Positions 36,827 to 46,216 are shown, numbered from the stretch's first letter. The stretch: 64,000 nt of DNA from Caballeronia fortuita (GCF_001544835.2 NZ_FCNX02000022.1:49315-113314), one strand, 5' to 3'. Made by a program: numbers and translations. The notes: a model not told the origin generated them from the letters alone.

Positions 36827-38097
36827 GACGCGGGCCGATCAAAGAACCGCACATCGTGTTTGCGCAGCACGTTGACGACGTTGCCGTCCGCGTTGACGAT
36901 GAACTGCTCGGCGGTGCCGTTGAACTTGTAGTAGCGGCCCTTCTGCTCGCCCGACCCCATGTGCCCCACGTCGGCGACCGTCACCTTGCCGACGGTGTCG
37001 GCAAACTTGAAGAACGTCGAGCCGTTTTCGTCGAACACGCTTTGAAGCGCAGCCTTGTTCGCGGCGTCGAACTCATAGACGGTTCCCGCGACTCGGGCAA
37101 CTTCGACCTTGTCGGTGTCGTTGGAGATCGTGAAGCGCTCCGCGCGGTTGAACGTCACCACGGCCGTCGCCTCATCCCACTTCGGACGCAGCGATTTGCC
37201 GTCTTGACCGGTAACCTTCAGCGCCGCAGCGGGCTTCGACGAGAACTTGATCTGGATATGGCTGTCGTCGCCATCGCGAATCGCTAGTGCGCCAAACTTG
37301 GCCGCAAGCACGGACCCCGATGCGGCCGCCGCTTCAGCATCGACCTTTTTCGCGATGTCTGCGATAGGGTCTGCGCCAGAAGCTGCGCTCGACGCGGCCA
37401 CCGCAGTAGCAGCCGCCGGAGCAGCAGCGACCTGCGACACCGGCGCGACGTAGTTCACCGCCACTGACTGCGGAGCCGAGCGGCGAAGTGTTACATGGTG
37501 AGAGTTAAAGTCGACGTCGGCGTACAGGTCGGACGCGGCCACCAGCCGATCAAGCGACTGCATCCAGTTCTCGCCATCGCGCGTGCCGAAGCTCGTCGCG
37601 GCCGTCAGGTCAATGTCCTTCTGTGCCGATCCCGTCCAACCCTGGGGCACCAGCGCTTTGACCAGTTGCGCGAGCGGCAGCGTGGCGTTCAGAGACCGGG
37701 TACTTTCGAGGCTGCTGCGCGGTCCGATCAGCGCAAGGCGGCCGGAGAAGCCAGAGAAACCGGACGGCGTGTCGCTGCGCGCCTTGTCGCCAATGAAGCG
37801 ATTGGCCTTCTTCCAGTAAGCAGTGGCACTTGAGCCGCCCGTCGAGTAGTGGATTACTTCGGGCGTGCCCGCCACGACGATATAGGGTCCCTGGGGATGT
37901 CCACCATCGACACGCAGCGACTGGCCGGCACGAGGCTGAAAATAGGTGTCGCTGCCATCGTTAAAGACGAGCGCGGGCCGCTCGAGCACATTGCCCGCGA
38001 TCTCATAGTCAAAGTCGAGCGGGTCGGTGCCGGCGGCCGCCGCATTGAGCGTGACCGCGGCCAGCGCGAGAGTGAGAAGAGAGAGCGTGTGCTTCAT
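36823..38097 (-). CDS. TcpQ-like/VirB9 C-terminal-like fusion protein
   Basis: This 424-residue exported protein has a signal peptide (residues 1-22) and then a region with the pattern of TcpQ/PilL (SLNATLPLAQLVKALVPQGWTGSAQKDIDL). The C-terminal 160 residues resemble the VirB9/CagX beta-sandwich (IQIKFSSKPAAALKV, VFDENGSTFFKF, then RKHDVRFF). It appears to combine a pilus-secretin factor with a secretion-core subunit and is a second VirB9-like protein beside the one at 40140-41012. ATG 38097 overlaps the preceding gene by four bases. Confidence 0.6.
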   Translation of the reverse strand: MKHTLSLLTLALAAVTLNAAAAGTDPLDFDYEIAGNVLERPALVFNDGSDTYFQPRAGQSLRVDGGHPQGPYIVVAGTPEVIHYSTGGSSATAYWKKANRFIGDKARSDTPSGFSGFSGRLALIGPRSSLESTRSLNATLPLAQLVKALVPQGWTGSAQKDIDLTAATSFGTRDGENWMQSLDRLVAASDLYADVDFNSHHVTLRRSAPQSVAVNYVAPVSQVAAAPAAATAVAASSAASGADPIADIAKKVDAEAAAASGSVLAAKFGALAIRDGDDSHIQIKFSSKPAAALKVTGQDGKSLRPKWDEATAVVTFNRAERFTISNDTDKVEVARVAGTVYEFDAANKAALQSVFDENGSTFFKFADTVGKVTVADVGHMGSGEQKGRYYKFNGTAEQFIVNADGNVVNVLRKHDVRFFDRPAS

Positions 38098-38894
38098 AGA
38101 CCGCGTTCGATTTGAGAAAGGTGCTTCACGAAGCGCGCGAGATATTCGCGGCCCGGTGCGGGATTGGCGCTGTGGTAGTACGCGACGGCCTTTACGGCGG
38201 AGTGCGTGAGGCGGTAGTTCTCGTTGAGGATGTCTTCGGCGACGCGGATGTTTGTCGCGGGCGCAAGAGCATCCCAAGCGTTCGTGAAACGCTTACTGTG
38301 GTAGCCCCAGTTGATCTGCATGATGCCGACGTCAAAGTTCGACCGGCCGTTGCTGATCAAATAGCGGACCGCGCGATACGCATCTTCGCGAGTGCGAAAG
38401 AAGAAGCCGCGACCCGCGACATTCAGCGTCCAAGGCCATGCACGACCGTTGTATGCCGACTCATTAAGCGCAATGCCAGCAAGAATTTTCGGATCGACAG
38501 ACGTGTGCATCGCGTCGAACGGCGCCTGCGCGGACGCGCAAGACCACCCGCCGCGCCGCTCAGTGATGCTCGCTTGAGCGTCATCCGTAAGCGTTGCAGG
38601 GCGCAGCCATCCAGCCTTCACGAAAAGGCTTTCGACGCTCACGGGTGATCCGTCGATGTTGATCGCAACACCGCCGGCCGTTGCCTCGACCGTTTGGCCC
38701 TCAAATCGGTTAGCCCAGGCGAGAAACGGCTTCAGCCCGCATGCGTACACCGGTTCGCCTGGCAACTCGACGATTGCGCGCTTCGTGCCGTCATCGACCA
38801 CGATGCGCGTCGGGCTGATGACCGAATCGAGGGTCGCCGCATTTGCGCCGAACGCGATCATCGTCAGGCACGCAGCCGCCAATGTCTTAGTCAT
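38094..38894 (-). CDS. Lytic transglycosylase with N-terminal nuclease-fold-like domain
   Basis: A 266-residue exported protein (signal peptide ending GANA). The C-terminal 150 residues are an SLT domain with catalytic Glu in AGIALNESAYNG and the GIMQINWG motif. The first 110 residues after the signal (IVVDDGTKRAIVELPGEPVYACGLKPFLAWANRFEGQTVEA ... VSVESLFVKAGW) resemble an SNase-type OB barrel, but without the usual Arg/Glu set, so it is probably a binding module. It overlaps the VirB10 gene by eight bases. Confidence 0.8.
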   Translation of the reverse strand: MTKTLAAACLTMIAFGANAATLDSVISPTRIVVDDGTKRAIVELPGEPVYACGLKPFLAWANRFEGQTVEATAGGVAINIDGSPVSVESLFVKAGWLRPATLTDDAQASITERRGGWSCASAQAPFDAMHTSVDPKILAGIALNESAYNGRAWPWTLNVAGRGFFFRTREDAYRAVRYLISNGRSNFDVGIMQINWGYHSKRFTNAWDALAPATNIRVAEDILNENYRLTHSAVKAVAYYHSANPAPGREYLARFVKHLSQIERGL

Positions 38895-40143
38895 GGTACG
38901 GCTCCATGACGATGTCCTGCGTGACCTGCACCAGGAACTTCTGGCCCGGTTCAACCGTGATCGTCGGCGGGATATTCTGGTTGCGCTGCATGACGGTCTG
39001 GGCCGTCGCCGCCGCGACCTGCCCCGCCGTGTCACCATAAGTGGTGACGCCGTTCGGCGTAGCCGTCGTCGCCGTTTGCGAACTGCCGTCGAACGCCTTC
39101 AGCAAAATCGCCGTAATGAAGCCCGCACCGAAGATTTTCAGGAAGTGGTTGTTCACATCGCCCGAGAAACCGGCGTAGCCGTTCTGGTCGGCACCCTGCA
39201 TGCCGTTGAGCGGCACGCTCTTGCCGTTGGGCAGACGCAGACTCGTCGATGCGACCAGCAGGCGCTCTTGGCCGACCTTGACGTCCGCGCTGTACATGCC
39301 ATTGATGAACGCGCCCTTGGGGATCATCAAGCAGTCGCCGCGCAGGCTGTCATAGATGTCCTCGTCCACCATCAACGAAACGCGACCCGGCTTGTCCGAG
39401 TTCAGCCCCTCGACCGTCTTGACGTGGATGACGTGCGGCGGCGTCAACGTGCAACCGGTCGACCTGCCATTGAAGGTTGTCCGTTCGATGCCGCCGCGCG
39501 AACCCGCATCGCGCAGGAAGGCGCGGTCGCGGTCTTCCGGTGCCTGGCCCTGCTTCGCCAAGGCGATCGCCATCGCATCGGGAGTGTTGGCTCCCGCAGC
39601 GTTCCGAGCAGCTCGCACCTCGTCCAACGAAGGGACGCCAGCGGGGAGTACGCCGGTCGACGAGTTCGCCGAACGCGACGCGCCTGCCTGCTTGAAGATG
39701 GAAGACGTATAGATCGCGTCTTGCGCCGCTTGGCGGGAAAGCTCGCGCGTGTCCGTGCCCGAGCCTGCGACCTCTTCCTTGAAGTCCGCACCGGTCAGCA
39801 TCGGTTTGATGGCGGGCTTCGGAGCCGCTGCTTCAGACGCTGCGCGAGCTGCTGCCTCCGACGCCGCTGCTTCGCGCTGCTGACGGATCATCTGATCGAT
39901 GTCGTTGTTGTTCGCGGCAGTGGGCGCCTCCGTACTCGACTTGAGTGCGGTCGCCCTCTTAATGCGGGCCTCTTCGTCTGCCTTATTTGTCGCCTGTAAC
40001 TGATAGTAGAAGCCGAGGCCACCGATGACGACAGCAGCCAGAATGCCGATGCTCATGATCGCATTGCGCGGCGTCTTGCCTTTGACGAGTGCTTCCTGCT
40101 CCGCGCTGGGCGTAGCCGAGTCCGGTTTCTTCGCCACGATCAA
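38887..40143 (-). CDS. virB10: VirB10/TrbI-type secretion core protein
   Basis: The 418-residue protein has one N-terminal membrane helix (residues about 29-47) and a long coiled/Ala-rich periplasmic linker. The conserved C-terminal beta-barrel includes GTLTPPHVIHVKTVEGLNSDKPGRVSL, PKGAFINGMYSADV and PGQKFLVQVTQDIV. VirB10 spans both membranes and gates the type IV secretion channel. It overlaps the VirB9 gene by four bases. Confidence 0.9.
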   Translation of the reverse strand: MIVAKKPDSATPSAEQEALVKGKTPRNAIMSIGILAAVVIGGLGFYYQLQATNKADEEARIKRATALKSSTEAPTAANNNDIDQMIRQQREAAASEAAARAASEAAAPKPAIKPMLTGADFKEEVAGSGTDTRELSRQAAQDAIYTSSIFKQAGASRSANSSTGVLPAGVPSLDEVRAARNAAGANTPDAMAIALAKQGQAPEDRDRAFLRDAGSRGGIERTTFNGRSTGCTLTPPHVIHVKTVEGLNSDKPGRVSLMVDEDIYDSLRGDCLMIPKGAFINGMYSADVKVGQERLLVASTSLRLPNGKSVPLNGMQGADQNGYAGFSGDVNNHFLKIFGAGFITAILLKAFDGSSQTATTATPNGVTTYGDTAGQVAAATAQTVMQRNQNIPPTITVEPGQKFLVQVTQDIVMEPYHD

Positions 40144-41012
40144 AACACCCCGAACAGGCGGCGGCGGCCGCGCGTCACCGTGACCTCGTCCTTGCCGGAA
40201 CGCAGGACGATCTCGTCGGCCAGACGCTGCAGGACGAGGAAGTCTCCGCGGCGGATGAAGTTCGCGACGACGCGATCGCCGTGGTCAAGAATGAACGGAA
40301 CCGGCCACTCTTGTGCCTTCGCCGGCATGCGCATCCACACCGCATGGCCGTCGTCGAAGACCGTCTCCGGCGTGAACTCAGCGCGGCCATCCACGCTGTA
40401 GTCCCAGTTCAGCTTGTCCGGCGCCACACTGATGCTTCCAGAGTCGGCACCGCCGCGACTGCCAGTGGCCGTCGCGTCGTCGCGTGCGCTGACGCGAGCC
40501 ATTGGCGCGCGCGGGTATTGGAAGCGCACCGTCTGATAGAACATCCCGCCCGCCGGCGACGCGATAAGCGTGAAGTCATACTCGCGCAGATTCGTCGTCA
40601 GATGCAGCGTGTTGACGAGATCGGCCTTGTGCGGCTTGATGAACACGTGGTTCATCTTGTCGTCGTCAATCTCCCACTGGACGCTATCGCCCATTGCGGG
40701 GTCAGCAATCAGCTTCTCGCCCTTTTCCAGTTCGATCGTCGTCAGCTTGAGCGGTGCGGTCAGCACGCGGTAGATCTGGTCGCGGCTGTACGGGAAGACG
40801 CCGATGCGCGCATCGCCCGGCATCGTCAAAGGATCAGCCCCGCCGTTGAACGGATTGATCGGGCTCATCGGGTCGCCTGCGACCATCGCGGCATTGAACG
40901 CCGAATCGCTCGCGGCTTTCTTGGCCAAAGCCGGTTGAGCAAGGAGCGCTGCACACGCGGCGAGGACGCACATGCCGATGACCGGCCGTTTGTCGAGAAT
41001 GGTTGCGGTCAT
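40140..41012 (-). CDS. virB9: VirB9/TrbG-type secretion core protein
   Basis: A 290-residue exported protein (signal peptide ending QPALA). The VirB9 pattern includes IGVFPYSRDQIYRVLTAPLKLTTIELEKGE, HVFIKPHK...NTLHLTTNLREYDFTLIA, and the C-terminal VFDDGHAVWMRMPAKAQEWPVPFILDHGDR with LQRLADEIVLRSG. It pairs with VirB10 in the outer-membrane core complex. Confidence 0.92.
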   Translation of the reverse strand: MTATILDKRPVIGMCVLAACAALLAQPALAKKAASDSAFNAAMVAGDPMSPINPFNGGADPLTMPGDARIGVFPYSRDQIYRVLTAPLKLTTIELEKGEKLIADPAMGDSVQWEIDDDKMNHVFIKPHKADLVNTLHLTTNLREYDFTLIASPAGGMFYQTVRFQYPRAPMARVSARDDATATGSRGGADSGSISVAPDKLNWDYSVDGRAEFTPETVFDDGHAVWMRMPAKAQEWPVPFILDHGDRVVANFIRRGDFLVLQRLADEIVLRSGKDEVTVTRGRRRLFGVF

Positions 41013-41014
41013 GC

Positions 41015-41719
41015 TTATGCGGTCCGCTCGAGGCGGAAGAACGGAATGAAGATGCCGAAGGGGTTCGTCGTCAACGCCTGTTCAGCAGTCGGCGCGACAA
41101 TTTGATAGCGCAACGTGAGTGCGTACGACTTCACGTCCGGCTTACCCGTGGCGCCAGCTTGTGACGTGGTCGTCGTGAATTCGATAAGTACCGTCGAGTC
41201 TTCCAGCAACGCGATGTTGCGCACGTCGACTTCGCGGATCAGTTTCGGGTTTGCCGTGATCTGCTGGAACGGTGTGTCAGCCTTAAGCCAGTCGCGAAAC
41301 TGACCGGCTGCCGCGCCGATCATCTGCGCCTTCACCGCGTTGATGTTAGCGGTCATGCGCGAAGTCTCGAGCCGGTCCGTGAGCACGGGCTCGATCGTGA
41401 ACCAACGAACCGCCATATCTTTGACGGTCGTGCGCACAGCTTGCGAGTCGGGCTTGTAGGCGACGAGCTCGGTCACGATCGAGTGACCGCCGGTATCAGC
41501 TGAGACGCCAACGACACGAGTGACCGAGGGCGGCGGTTGCCGCGTCCATACCGCGCCGATGGCAATCACGGCAAGGCCGAACGAAATCAGCATCCAGCGA
41601 TTAGCTTCGAGCTTTAGCTTTGTGCTTGTCTCGAAGATGACTTGGCTCGGATCTTCCTCCGCGTACATGCCAGGAGCTCTAGACAGCGCGGCCCGACGCT
41701 TGTTTTTGAAAAGACGCAT
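41015..41719 (-). CDS. virB8: VirB8/TrbF-type secretion protein
   Basis: A 234-residue bitopic protein: a basic cytoplasmic N-terminus, one membrane helix (about residues 40-60), then a VirB8-type NTF2-like periplasmic domain (VRWFTIEPVLTDRLETSRMTANINAVK, TALTLRYQIV). It is the first gene of the operon. The genes usually found further upstream (VirB4, VirB6 and others) are missing, and the right 122-bp repeat lies 165 bases before its start. Confidence 0.88.
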   Translation of the reverse strand: MRLFKNKRRAALSRAPGMYAEEDPSQVIFETSTKLKLEANRWMLISFGLAVIAIGAVWTRQPPPSVTRVVGVSADTGGHSIVTELVAYKPDSQAVRTTVKDMAVRWFTIEPVLTDRLETSRMTANINAVKAQMIGAAAGQFRDWLKADTPFQQITANPKLIREVDVRNIALLEDSTVLIEFTTTTSQAGATGKPDVKSYALTLRYQIVAPTAEQALTTNPFGIFIPFFRLERTA

Positions 41720-41884
41720 GGCAACCCTTTATTAACGGTCACCATTGAAACAGCACGAGCGTCCTCTGTTTTTTCGAAAGGAGGCTAATTTCGCGCGCCA
41801 TTTCCATGGTCTGGCGCACAATTGACCTCAAAAATGAGAGCGACCAACGCGCAAATCGCCCGCGATGCAGCGTTTCATAAAACA

Positions 41885-42006
41885 AAAAGTGAGCCGACTA
41901 AGGGGGGTGTGAATATCCGGCTCATTTTGTAACAAGCCTTTTTTCCTTTAAATTCAGCGAACTAACAAAATGCCCGGTCGCAGTGGGACGCTCTCCGGAG
42001 AGCGTC
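41885..42006. repeat. Right copy of the 122-bp inverted repeat (putative recombination site)
   Basis: This is the reverse complement of 11212-11333: a perfect 50-bp block (41885-41934), a diverged 49-bp spacer, and a perfect 23-bp block (41984-42006) carrying the 20-bp palindrome. It sits between the promoter region of the secretion/pilus operon and the origin region. Confidence 0.85.
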
Positions 42007-42650
42007 TCTTATCGTCCGCGGACTCGTTTGAGCCGTTGTCTCAGCGAGCCAAGAACCTCCCGTTCCAACGCGTTCGTCGAGGGCGGTTGGTCAAAAAGCT
42101 TCCGCGCTTTGTGACGTCGCTGGCTGCGGCGTGCGGGATCCTAGACATCCGTCGTTCGAGTATTGCGTAAACGCCGCGCGTGCCTGACTGAACGGCTCGA
42201 ACTTCTATGTCCCGCGGCGTCGGTGCGCAGTACACCGTGCTCCTCTATCGTCTGGATGTCACCATTGGTCGCAGCAAAGGCCTGCCCTGAAATGCTCGCA
42301 CCCGTCCCGTTTGCTCTTTCTCTTTTGCGCGCTCACCCCTCTGCTGGGCCGGCGAAGGCGACATCGGTATCTATCTGCGCAGTAAGGCATCGAACAGCCA
42401 CTTCCGTGACTGGTTGGTAACTCGCCTTGGAGTTGTTGTTGATCGGGGTGCGTCCGGCGGTTACGTGTCGGTGAAACCTCGAGAGTGCCCATCGCATGGG
42501 AACCCGATCGCGCCGATGAACTCAGCTTCGACCCATTGCGGGCGACCAAGTCGTAACACTTGTTCAGGGCTAGCGCGCGGTTCCAACGCCGACGCATACA
42601 GGCGTTGTCGTCATCGATGCGGAGATCACACTCCGAACCAACGCCCAGCG
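42007..42650. other. 644 bp without a convincing gene
   Basis: Only short frames with poor composition are present on either strand. No repeats were seen before the iterons begin at 42658. Confidence 0.4.
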
Positions 42651-42657
42651 TTTCTAG

Positions 42658-43454
42658 GACTACACCTATAGGCGTAGTCTTTCACCGACATACGTAGCCC
42701 TAAACCACCACAGAGGTAGTCTTTCGACTCCCAACAAAAGTAGTCCTGAACCGCAAAGACTACAGTTCTCGGGGTTATCCCCACTATAAATGTAGTCCTA
42801 TGAGAATAAATCAGCTTAAGTATCAATGGGTTAGGTGACGTTAACAGATGAGATTGGATTGGTACTTAGAGATCAGATCGACCCGGGAAAGTTCGGCACT
42901 ACCCCATTGAAGGCACAGGGCAAGGCTTCGAGCCCTGCTGGCGCTCGACGAAACCAACGTAGCCAATGCTTCCAGGACTACATATCTCGAGGTGCTACCA
43001 CCGCCTGTCCGCAAAATTCCCGCGAAAGACTACATTTATTGGGCCCTTTCCTTGGGAGGCCCCTATAGATGTAGTCCTCACTCGTGGTCAGCGCCCTTGC
43101 GCGCGCGAATGGGCTGTTCCGCCGAGTTAGAAGCGCGATTTCGAAAGCGTAGCCAGACAATGCGCCAGATAAACGTAGTCTTCACGATGGTCCGGTACGG
43201 CGTTAAGTGCCAAAAAGGACCACGTTCCGTCTTTCGCCACAGTAAAGGTGGTCATCAATGCCTCGCACTGGCAAGGAACCGAGGGTTCCCCCGCTCACTC
43301 ACGGTTGTTTCTGCCTTGTCCGTCGCGCGTTGTGGTATCGCAACATCCTCAAAGACTACTTTTATGGGCGCATGCACGGTTGTTGCGACCGTTGATAGAC
43401 GCATAACTTCGCCCTCAGGACTACATTTATTGGTGACCGGTGCGAGAAGACTAC
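42658..43454. other. Plasmid replication origin: iteron cluster
   Basis: About 13 copies of GACTAC/GTAGTC occur in both orientations at 42658, 42674, 42716, 42740, 42758, 42792, 42976, 43028, 43071, 43175, 43354, 43419 and 43449, with a variant at 42694. Fuller copies read GACTACATTTATTGG. A DnaA-box-like TTATCCCCA lies at 42775-42783, next to an A+T-rich stretch (42784-42830). The cluster sits directly upstream of the initiator gene, as in iteron plasmids, where Rep binds the repeats both to start replication and to limit copy number. Confidence 0.85.
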
Positions 43455-43516
43455 ATACCTTTTTTGACATGGGGCCTGGAGGCGGTCATAGTAGCGCCTA
43501 CATCGTTGGAGGGAGT

Positions 43517-45013
43517 ATGGGCGTCAGGAACAGAAAAATTGAAAATCAACTCTTGGTCCCCGTCGCTGTGGCGAGGTTAGCCCCTTCCTACCCTGCTACA
43601 ACCGCATCAATCGCCGAACTCGGCAGCGATGCCGTCGAGGTTCTCACTGAAGAAGACGAGGCTGCGCTTCTTGAGAGGCTGTCTTCCACAGACATGGCGC
43701 GGCTTTATCTGAGCAACGAATCAGAGGGCAAGAGGAACTACCAGCAGAGTCTCGATCTTTTCAGGGAAGGGGTCCCGGTTACGCAAGTAAAAGAAGAACT
43801 CCTCCTGAAAAAAGTAAGCCAGCGAGTACGGTTTATAAACCCGCTAAAGCTTCTGCAGAGCAAGTTGCATAACGCTCTCATTTTCGTCGCGCGTCCGACA
43901 ATGTCGACGCAGCAGGTCTTCTCGGTCTCGCTTGATTATCTATCGTGGTTAGTAGACCACAACGTGAACGACTACGCATACTTGAAAGCGTCGCTGTCAG
44001 AGATGCAGCAAGCGCTAATGCAGATTCCGGATGGTAATCGATGGTTCTCAACGCAGATGATTCAGGATGTTCTCATCGAAGGGACGACCCTACACTACAA
44101 AATTCCGGCGTTCCTATGCAGGCTCTACGCCGCGCCGGATCGGTACCATCATGTCTCGATGAGGATGAACGCGCGATTCAAAAGCAAATACACCCTCAAC
44201 CTATATGAGTTGTTGCGAGAAAACCTGTGGCGAGGTGAGACGGGTTACATGACGCTCGACGAGTTCAGAGAGCGAATGGGCGTTGGCCCAGAGGAATATA
44301 CGGAGTTCAAACGTCTGAGTATGAGAGTGATACAACCGGCACTAGTGGAGCTTGAGTCGCTGGGCGACATCTTCGCCTCGGTGCGATATGGCCGGGAGAA
44401 GCGATTCGTCACTTCACTTAACTTCGTCATAGTTCAAAATCCCAACAGCAAACTATTGTCTGAGAGTGCCTACCTTGACCCGGGTCGGTACAAAGAACTT
44501 CGGGAAGAATTCGGTCTCAATCAGAAGCAGATTAAAGAAATTGCAGAAGCTTTCCCTATAGAACGAATCGAAGCGATTTCTGATGTCTTGTTGTATCGCT
44601 ACGTTCTCAATAAACAGAAAAACCCCGTTAAAAATTGGTTCTCTTTGTTTAGAAGTGCCCTACGAGACGAAGAGGACCGTTATCTACTAACGAATTCGGA
44701 AAAGGCCGAACTCTCACTGTTCCGAGAAAAGCGGCAGCAGGCGGCGCTGTTAGAAGATAATCAACGCCGTGAGCGGGAGCTGGAGCGGCGTCGGACTGCG
44801 GCCCGGAAGCACCAAAGCAATCGGATGGATGACTATTGGGTACAACTTCCGGAAGGCAGCCGCCAGGAACTGTGGGACGGCTTCCTGAGCTCTCCGGAAG
44901 GAAAGCATTTCCGACAAGCTCGAAAACTGTCGCCCGGCAGCAGGCCTGACGTCACCCACCCGCTTGCAAGGGCGAGCTTTGCCGATTATCTCAATCGGTT
45001 ACAAGTAATTTGA
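43517..45013 (+). CDS. rep: Rep_3-like replication initiator
   Basis: A 498-residue protein with the two winged-helix layout of iteron-binding initiators: SKLHNALIFVARPTM in the first domain; then YTLNLYELLRENLWRGETGYMTLDEFRERMGV and EFKRLSMRVIQPALVELE in the second. The C-terminal 150 residues are helical and charged and extend it beyond the 300-400 residues usual for the family. I chose ATG 43517, with GGAGG upstream; the longer open frame runs through the iterons and is not coding. A+T content is higher than in the pilus region. Confidence 0.85.
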   Translation: MGVRNRKIENQLLVPVAVARLAPSYPATTASIAELGSDAVEVLTEEDEAALLERLSSTDMARLYLSNESEGKRNYQQSLDLFREGVPVTQVKEELLLKKVSQRVRFINPLKLLQSKLHNALIFVARPTMSTQQVFSVSLDYLSWLVDHNVNDYAYLKASLSEMQQALMQIPDGNRWFSTQMIQDVLIEGTTLHYKIPAFLCRLYAAPDRYHHVSMRMNARFKSKYTLNLYELLRENLWRGETGYMTLDEFRERMGVGPEEYTEFKRLSMRVIQPALVELESLGDIFASVRYGREKRFVTSLNFVIVQNPNSKLLSESAYLDPGRYKELREEFGLNQKQIKEIAEAFPIERIEAISDVLLYRYVLNKQKNPVKNWFSLFRSALRDEEDRYLLTNSEKAELSLFREKRQQAALLEDNQRRERELERRRTAARKHQSNRMDDYWVQLPEGSRQELWDGFLSSPEGKHFRQARKLSPGSRPDVTHPLARASFADYLNRLQVI

Positions 45014-45344
45014 ATGTTTTCACTAACGCCATAATTTTTAAAAAGTTTCAAGCCCGGTATCCACGTTCGTGTCAAGCGCCACACAACGTCTCCTCCTCGA
45101 TCACGGCTCCACTTCTTGGCCAATATTCGTGCGCGAGTTCCCAAAAGGGCGCTTGGGCGTACACGTGTAGCGACGCGAGCGCGGCCGCTTCTTCTCTTCG
45201 TGTGGAGGCCCCGCGCCCCTACCTCGTGTTAGTAACTTCTCATGGTCGGTACAGGCTGGAAGCCTTGCTGTTCATGCGGCAATGGAGGCAATAGGCCCCA
45301 GCGAAGCGGCGCGAGCAGTCGCCGCGGAGGCCCGCGTGCCAAGC

Positions 45345-45890
45345 ACGTGGTAGTGCGGCACACGAACCGTCGCTCATGCAGTATGAGTGGCTACCACGTG
45401 GTAGTGCGGCACACGAAACGTCGCTCATGCAGTGTGCGGGCCTACCACGTGGTAGTGCGGCACACAAAATGTCGCTCATGCAGTGTGCGTGCCTACCACG
45501 TGGTAGTGCGCCACACGAACGTCGCTCGCGCAGTGTGCGTGGCTACCACGTGGTAGTGCGGCACACGAAACGTCGCTCGCGCAGTGTGCGTGGCTACCAC
45601 GTGGTAGTGCGGCGCACGAAACGTCGCTCATGCAGTGTGCGTGGCTACCACGTGGTAGTGCGGCACACGAACCGTCGCTCATGCAGTATGAGTGGCTACC
45701 ACGTGGTAGTGCGGCGCACGAAACGTCGCTCATGCAGTGCGGGTGCCTACCGCGTGGTAGTGCGGCGCACGAAACGTCGCGCATGCAGTGTGCGTGCCTA
45801 CCACGTGGTAGTGCGGCACAGGAAACGTCGCTCATGCAGTGTGCGTGGCTGCACGTGGTAGTGCGGAACGTGAACCGTAGCCGTGGGCGA
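45345..45890. repeat. Eleven 51-bp tandem repeats, probable parS centromere
   Basis: The unit starts at 45347, 45398, 45449, 45500, 45550, 45601, 45652, 45703, 45754, 45805 and 45855; two units are 50 bp. Each carries the palindrome TACCACGTGGTA (or a one- or two-base variant) followed by GTGCGGCACACGAAACGTCGCTCATGCAGT. A degenerate copy (GCCACGTGGCAGTGCG) is near 45950. Position before parA-parB and the palindromic core fit a ParB-binding array. The open frames through the repeats are artefacts. Confidence 0.88.
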
Positions 45891-46216
45891 GTGCTGCCAA
45901 CCGTTAGTGGTTCGAGAGAAACCTGGCGTAAGGCGACTGCGCTCCTGCCACGTGGCAGTGCGAAAGGAACACCGCAACGCAGTGCGATTCCCTATCTCGT
46001 CGCGCCTAGTGCGTCGCGGACACCCTGTATGAACAAATTCGTAAGATGAATGCCGGGTCGGTCGTGTGTCGGCGGGCGACACCGGCGCGCACCATTTGGC
46101 AGACGGTAAGGAGACTAAGGCCCACCGCGCTTGCCGCCGGCGGAGCTAATGGAAAGCGAGCAACTAGCGATTACGTTAAGCCCATGTAGCCAATGTTTCG
46201 GTTCGATTGACGAATA

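Noticed and set aside
38656..39999. 447-residue plus-strand frame
   Set aside because: Antisense to VirB10; the translation is arginine- and histidine-rich with no domain.
42992..43516. N-terminal extension of Rep from 42992
   Set aside because: It would translate through the iterons; ATG 43517 has a good ribosome site and the recognisable protein starts after it.
45242..46049. Several open frames on both strands through the 51-bp repeats
   Set aside because: The unit length is 51, a multiple of three, so frames stay open by construction and give the same repeated peptide. No start sites or domains.
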